Part shown: positions 59,928 to 64,000 of the stretch, piece after piece
How the letters are laid out: every line of letters begins with the position of its first letter
Numbering within the stretch: the first letter of the stretch is position 1
Assembly (NCBI RefSeq): GCF_000425425.1
Contig: NZ_KE384374.1
Coordinates: 22,930-86,929 of the forward strand
Source: Flavobacterium daejeonense DSM 17708
GTDB taxonomy: Bacteria; Bacteroidota; Bacteroidia; Flavobacteriales; Flavobacteriaceae
Direction of reading: 5' to 3'
Length of the DNA: 64,000 nucleotides
Program-made: the position numbers and the translations under genes
Notes under the pieces: generated by a model
What the model saw: only the letters and a program-made list of their open reading frames with translations
The model's database searches: none
What the model was told of the DNA's origin: nothing

Positions 59928-62327
59928 TTATTTGTCTTCTAATTCGTCTAAATGATCCAAAACGTCAATTTTGGGTTCAATAAATTCCTGTTCGTTAGCC
60001 AATGATTTGTTTAATGTTAAAACCAAACAAGGTAATAACATCAAATTAGAAAGCATTCCAAAAGCAAGAGTAATGGCGATTAATCCTCCAAGAGCTACAG
60101 TTCCACCAAAATCGGATAACATGAAAACCGAGAATCCGGCAAATAATACTACCGAAGTATAAAACATACTGATTCCCGATTCTTTAATCGTGGCAAATAC
60201 CGATTTTTTAATCTTCCAGTTGTTGTGTGTAAGTTCCTGACGATATTGTGCCAAAAAGTGAATGGTATCATCAACTGATAAACCAAATGCAATACTGAAT
60301 ACTAATATTGTAGATGGTTTTAAAGGAATGCCAAAATAACCCATTAAACCAGCTGTAATAGCAAGTGGAAGTAAATTAGGAATCAAAGAAACAACTACCA
60401 TTTTGAACGAACGGAACATGAAAACCATTAACATGGATATAAGGAAAATGGCAAATAAAATCGAACTAACTAAGTTGTCCAATAAATATTTGGTTCCTTT
60501 TTCAAAAACCAGCGCTTTTCCGGTCATGGTTACTTTGTAACGCTCTTTTGGGAAAATAGTATTGATTTTTGACCAAAGTTTGTCTTCAATTTTAGCCATA
60601 TTTCCGGTGCCGATGTCTTTCATGAAAGTCGTAATTCGGGCAACCTGTCCGGTACTGTCCACATAACTTTTCATGATATTTTCCTTGCTGTCTTTGGTTC
60701 CGTTTTTGGCATAACTTAAAATAAAAGCCTGTTCCTGAGAAGTTGGCAATTCGTAATAGTCCGGATTTCCGTTGTAGTACGCCTGTTTCGAATATTTAAC
60801 CAAATTAAGAATCGAAACCGGTTTAGACAATTCCGGAATTTCTTCGATGGTTTTTTGTAATTCGTCCATTTTTCTCATGGTCGAAAGTTTCATAACTCCC
60901 TTTTTGCGTTGGGTGTCAATGGTGATTTCAAGCGGCATCACGCCGTTGAATTCTTTTTCGAAGAAAAGAATATCATTGAAAAAGCCTGTTTTCTTAGGCA
61001 TGTCTTCAATTAAACTTCCTGAAGTCTGGATTTTTAAAGCACCAATACAACTAATCAGGAATAGAAAAATAGCAACTGCATACACATAGCGGCGGTTGTA
61101 TTTTACTGTTTTTTCTATCCAGGAAATAAATTTCTTAGTATAATCTCGACTCAAATGTTCCAAGTGTCGGTCTTTAGGAACGGCCTGATAGCTGTAATAA
61201 ATAGGAATTACAATCAAACACAAAAAGAATAAAGCAATGATGCTTAACGAAGAAACGATACCAAATTCTTTTAACAATTCACTATTGGTAATGATAAAAG
61301 TAGCAAAACCGGCGGCTGTAGTTAAATTGGTCATCAAAGTAGCAGTTCCTACTTTGGTAATTACCCTTTGCAATGCTCTGGCTTTGTTTCCGTGAGCGCG
61401 GTATTCCTGCTGGTATTTATTGGTCAGGAAAATACAGTTTGGAATTCCGATTACAATAACTAATGACGGAACAATGGCTGTAAGAACGGTGATTTCGTAA
61501 TGGAATAATCCCAGTAATCCAAAAGTCCACATCACGCCAATAACTACAATAATCATCGAAATTAAAGTAGCGCGGAACGAACGGAAAAAGAAAAAGAAAA
61601 TAAAGGAGGTGATAAATAGCGAAGCTCCAATAAAAAGACTGATTTCGTCGGTGATGCTTTTCGCATTTAAAGTTCGAATGTAAGGCATTCCCGAAACCCG
61701 AAGATCGATACCGGTTTCTTTTTCAAAAGCTTCAATTTTCGGGATAAAATCATTTAGGATAAAATCCTTTCTCGCTGCGGTGTTTACAATTTTTTTATCC
61801 ATGTAAATGGCCGAGCGAATGGTACCTTTGTTGTTAAAAAGCAAACCTTCGTAAAAAGGCATTTTTTCGAATAAATCTTTTTTAATGCTGTCCAGATACG
61901 CCTGATTGTTTGTCTGACTCTGATCTACAAAAGGAGCTAATTCGAAACTTTCAATAGCTTCGTTTTTTTTCAGTTTCTTCAAATCACTTACTGAAATAAC
62001 CAAATCGATTTCTTGCTGTGATTTAAGATCGGTCATCAGTTTGTTCCAGGCAGCAAAAACTTTCGGGGTAAAAAACACATCGTCTTTGATACCAACAACC
62101 ATAAGGTTTCCTTCTTCGCCAAATTCTTTCAGGAAAGCGTTGTATTCTTTGTTAACGATGTTGTCGTCCGGAAGTAAGTTGGCTTCGGTAAATGAAAACC
62201 GAATATTTTTCCATTGTAATCCCAGAAAAATGGTGAACAGAAGAATAAGTCCCAGTATTGCTATTTTGTTTTTAAGTACAATTCGGGCCACAAACTCCCA
62301 AAATCCCACTTTTAATTTCTTTTTCAT
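59928..62327 (-). CDS. RND/MMPL-family exporter (HAE3-like)
   Basis: A 799-residue protein with two repeats, each of one helix, a large periplasmic loop and a cluster of helices (about 20-420 and 430-780). The sterol-sensing-like region ITSFIFFFFFRSFRATLISMIIVVIGVMW and the second-half FGLSVDDTIHFLAQYR carry the charged residues typical of the RND superfamily. Hydrophobic molecules such as lipids or hopanoids are likely cargo, but the substrate is unknown. The frame extends to 62480, but MKKKLKVGFWEFVARIVLKNK at 62327 is the more plausible start, supported by a TACATTTG element just upstream. Confidence 0.88.
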   Translation of the reverse strand: MKKKLKVGFWEFVARIVLKNKIAILGLILLFTIFLGLQWKNIRFSFTEANLLPDDNIVNKEYNAFLKEFGEEGNLMVVGIKDDVFFTPKVFAAWNKLMTDLKSQQEIDLVISVSDLKKLKKNEAIESFELAPFVDQSQTNNQAYLDSIKKDLFEKMPFYEGLLFNNKGTIRSAIYMDKKIVNTAARKDFILNDFIPKIEAFEKETGIDLRVSGMPYIRTLNAKSITDEISLFIGASLFITSFIFFFFFRSFRATLISMIIVVIGVMWTFGLLGLFHYEITVLTAIVPSLVIVIGIPNCIFLTNKYQQEYRAHGNKARALQRVITKVGTATLMTNLTTAAGFATFIITNSELLKEFGIVSSLSIIALFFLCLIVIPIYYSYQAVPKDRHLEHLSRDYTKKFISWIEKTVKYNRRYVYAVAIFLFLISCIGALKIQTSGSLIEDMPKKTGFFNDILFFEKEFNGVMPLEITIDTQRKKGVMKLSTMRKMDELQKTIEEIPELSKPVSILNLVKYSKQAYYNGNPDYYELPTSQEQAFILSYAKNGTKDSKENIMKSYVDSTGQVARITTFMKDIGTGNMAKIEDKLWSKINTIFPKERYKVTMTGKALVFEKGTKYLLDNLVSSILFAIFLISMLMVFMFRSFKMVVVSLIPNLLPLAITAGLMGYFGIPLKPSTILVFSIAFGLSVDDTIHFLAQYRQELTHNNWKIKKSVFATIKESGISMFYTSVVLFAGFSVFMLSDFGGTVALGGLIAITLAFGMLSNLMLLPCLVLTLNKSLANEQEFIEPKIDVLDHLDELEDK

Positions 62328-62346
62328 AAGGGTTTTAAAATGGCTG

Positions 62347-62354
62347 CAAATGTA
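62347..62354 (-). promoter_or_regulatory. -7 element of the MMPL/mscS unit
   Basis: On the minus strand TACATTTG matches TAnnTTTG, 20 bases before the ATG at 62327. It supports that start codon. No clear -33 TTG is seen. Confidence 0.4.
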
Positions 62355-62516
62355 ATGAAAACCAAAGTAAAGGCGTAATTTATTTGTAAATTTTAAATGA
62401 ATTTTAGGTTTTTGGAGCGCTTGTTTTTCTTGATTTATAATTAATTTTCGGCTTGTAATTTCAATCAAAGAATTTAGCATCTTTGTGTGAAGTTTGAATC
62501 AATAATTTTGTGGGTT

Positions 62517-64000
62517 ATGGTTTTGAAAAAATATAAAAATTCGCTTTTTTATTTTGGGGTTACGGGAGGTTTTTCGGCTTTGATTTATTGGATCATCGGA
62601 CAGGGAAAATTGCTTCAGTTGAAAAAAGTACCAATCGGAGTTAAAGCGTCTAATAATTCTTTTAACGATTTTGTCAATTCGATGCTGCATAACTTTCAGG
62701 ATCCGCTGGCTATTTTGCTGGCTCAGATTGTAATGATTATCCTTACTGCCCGAATTTTCGGTTGGTTTTTTAAGAAAATTGGGCAACCCACTGTTATTGG
62801 TGAAATCATCGCCGGAATTGTTCTTGGACCTTCTTTGGTAGGAATGTATTTTCCGGAATTTTCAGCGGCTTTGTTTCCGGAAGCCTCTTTGGGGAATTTG
62901 AAGTTTCTAAGTCAGATTGGGTTAATCCTTTTCATGTTTGTTATCGGAATGGAATTGGATGTAAAAGTCCTGAAAAATAAGGCTAGTGAAGCTATTGTTA
63001 TTAGTCACGCCAGTATTGTGATTCCGTTTGCTATGGGAATCGGTTTGTCTTATTTTGTGTATAATCAATTTGCGCCGGAAGGAGTAGAGTTTCTTTCTTT
63101 TAGTCTCTTCATGGGAATCGCGATGAGTATTACGGCTTTTCCGGTTTTGGCCCGAATTGTTCAGGAGCGCGGGATTCATAAAACCCGATTGGGAGCTATC
63201 GTAATTACCTGTGCCGCTGCCGATGATATTACCGCCTGGTGCTTGCTGGCAGTGGTAATTGCTATTGTTAAAGCCGGTGATTTTGTAGGTTCGTTGTATG
63301 TTATTTCGTTGGCATTTATTTATGTTTTAGCCATGCTTTATGTGGTCAAACCTTTCCTGAAACGAATAGGTGATTTGTATGCCGAAAAAGAAAATATCGG
63401 AAAACCGGTTATGGCGCTTTTTTTATTACTGCTTATTCTTTCTTCTTACGCTACTGAAGTAATCGGGATTCATGCGTTGTTTGGTGGTTTTATGATGGGA
63501 GCCATCATGCCGGATATTGCTAAATTCAGAATGATTTTTATCGAAAAAGTCGAAGATGTATCGGTGATTTTGCTTTTACCGTTGTTTTTTGTTTTTACAG
63601 GTTTGCATACGCAGGTGGGCTTGATTAATGATCCGTATTTGTGGAAAGTTACGGCGGCAATTATTGGGGTTGCAGTGATGGGGAAATTTTTAGGAAGTGC
63701 GCTTGCGGCTAAATTTGTCGGGCAAAATTGGCATGAAAGTTTCACTATCGGTGCTTTGATGAATACCCGCGGTTTGATGGAACTGATTGTTTTGAACATT
63801 GGTTTGGAACTAAAAGTGTTAACTCCTGAAGTTTTTACCATGATGGTCATTATGGCATTGGTCACGACGTTTATGACAGGGCCGGCATTGAACGTACTGG
63901 ATTTTATCTTTAAAAATAAAAGAGAAGAAGAAAGCGTTGAAGTAATTGACGAGAGTAAATACCGTATTTTGATTTCTTTTGGGAACAATGAAAAAGGGAA
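62517..64000 (+). CDS. Cation:proton antiporter (KefB/NhaP-like), 5' part
   Basis: The frame opens at the ATG at 62517 and is still open at the end of the window (about 494 codons), so the gene is cut off. After a short N-terminal hydrophobic leader and a spacer it has the CPA2 Na_H_Exchanger core: IGQPTVIGEIIAGIVLGPSL, IGLILFMFVIGMELD, GIAMSITAFPVLARIV, TCAAADDITAWCLLAVVIAI and MGAIMPD. After about 12 helices the chain becomes charged (KNKREEESVEVIDESKYRILISF), suggesting that a cytoplasmic universal-stress-like domain follows outside the window. The gene is divergent from the MMPL unit. Confidence 0.9.
   Translation, partial: MVLKKYKNSLFYFGVTGGFSALIYWIIGQGKLLQLKKVPIGVKASNNSFNDFVNSMLHNFQDPLAILLAQIVMIILTARIFGWFFKKIGQPTVIGEIIAGIVLGPSLVGMYFPEFSAALFPEASLGNLKFLSQIGLILFMFVIGMELDVKVLKNKASEAIVISHASIVIPFAMGIGLSYFVYNQFAPEGVEFLSFSLFMGIAMSITAFPVLARIVQERGIHKTRLGAIVITCAAADDITAWCLLAVVIAIVKAGDFVGSLYVISLAFIYVLAMLYVVKPFLKRIGDLYAEKENIGKPVMALFLLLLILSSYATEVIGIHALFGGFMMGAIMPDIAKFRMIFIEKVEDVSVILLLPLFFVFTGLHTQVGLINDPYLWKVTAAIIGVAVMGKFLGSALAAKFVGQNWHESFTIGALMNTRGLMELIVLNIGLELKVLTPEVFTMMVIMALVTTFMTGPALNVLDFIFKNKREEESVEVIDESKYRILISFGNNEKG

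Overview
The window looks like a chromosomal segment of a Flavobacterium-like member of the Bacteroidota. The grounds are AT-rich DNA, T9SS C-terminal sorting domains, a complete SusR/GH97/SusC/SusD/SusE starch locus, MKASVKI-type integrases, promoters of the TTG-N17-TAnnTTTG form (clearest at 10748-10775), and start sites preceded by A-rich sequence rather than Shine-Dalgarno motifs. No rRNA operon, CRISPR array or plasmid function was seen.

Layout. 1-3448: 3' end of a very repetitive T9SS-secreted adhesin (SprB-type and MBG repeats) and an outer-membrane barrel protein. 3449-8260: accessory region ending in the 3' part of a tRNA-Met-type gene. It holds an integrase remnant fused to an IS1182-type transposase remnant, a truncated response regulator, an AAA/DUF4143 ATPase and an intact tyrosine integrase next to the tRNA fragment. 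8766-14686: small PID-CTERM-like protein, riboflavin synthase, pdxA, then yceD-rpmF-fabH-accB-accC. 14935-23249: two PepSY-like secreted proteins, an NtrC-type regulator and a hybrid kinase meeting tail to tail, an S9 peptidase, mtgA and an LpxR-like protein.

23416-39862 is the starch/maltodextrin locus: membrane-bound SusR-like regulator, GH97 alpha-glucosidase with all three inverting-type glutamates, SusC, SusD, SusE, a T9SS-secreted GH13 amylase, a two-domain surface lipoprotein and a SusA-like GH13. The T9SS amylase would cut starch outside the cell, SusCDE would bind and import oligosaccharides, and the GH13 and GH97 enzymes would finish them to glucose. A shared motif upstream of both GH97 and susC is a candidate regulator site.

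40004-54704 is mostly housekeeping: tRNA-Ala with a damaged neighbouring copy, a broken GIY-YIG gene, an enoyl-CoA hydratase-family gene, queD, lpxH, a GT9 glycosyltransferase, an MFS exporter, recJ, hopJ, rsmI, an acidic protein, tdk, a glycine-zipper lipoprotein, rpoN and asnS. 54705-56135 is a repeat-rich gap with REP-like hairpins, a 118-bp element with perfect 30-bp inverted ends, and an unknown secreted protein. 56205-64000: a GH63-like glucosidase, an MscS channel, an RND/MMPL exporter and the start of a cation:proton antiporter that runs off the window.

The most distinctive signals outside known genes are the paired motif in the sus locus, the MITE-like element, several families of dispersed intergenic palindromes (one sits inside a tRNA-Ala relic), and the tRNA-associated integration scar. 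I found no convincing wholly new multi-gene system.
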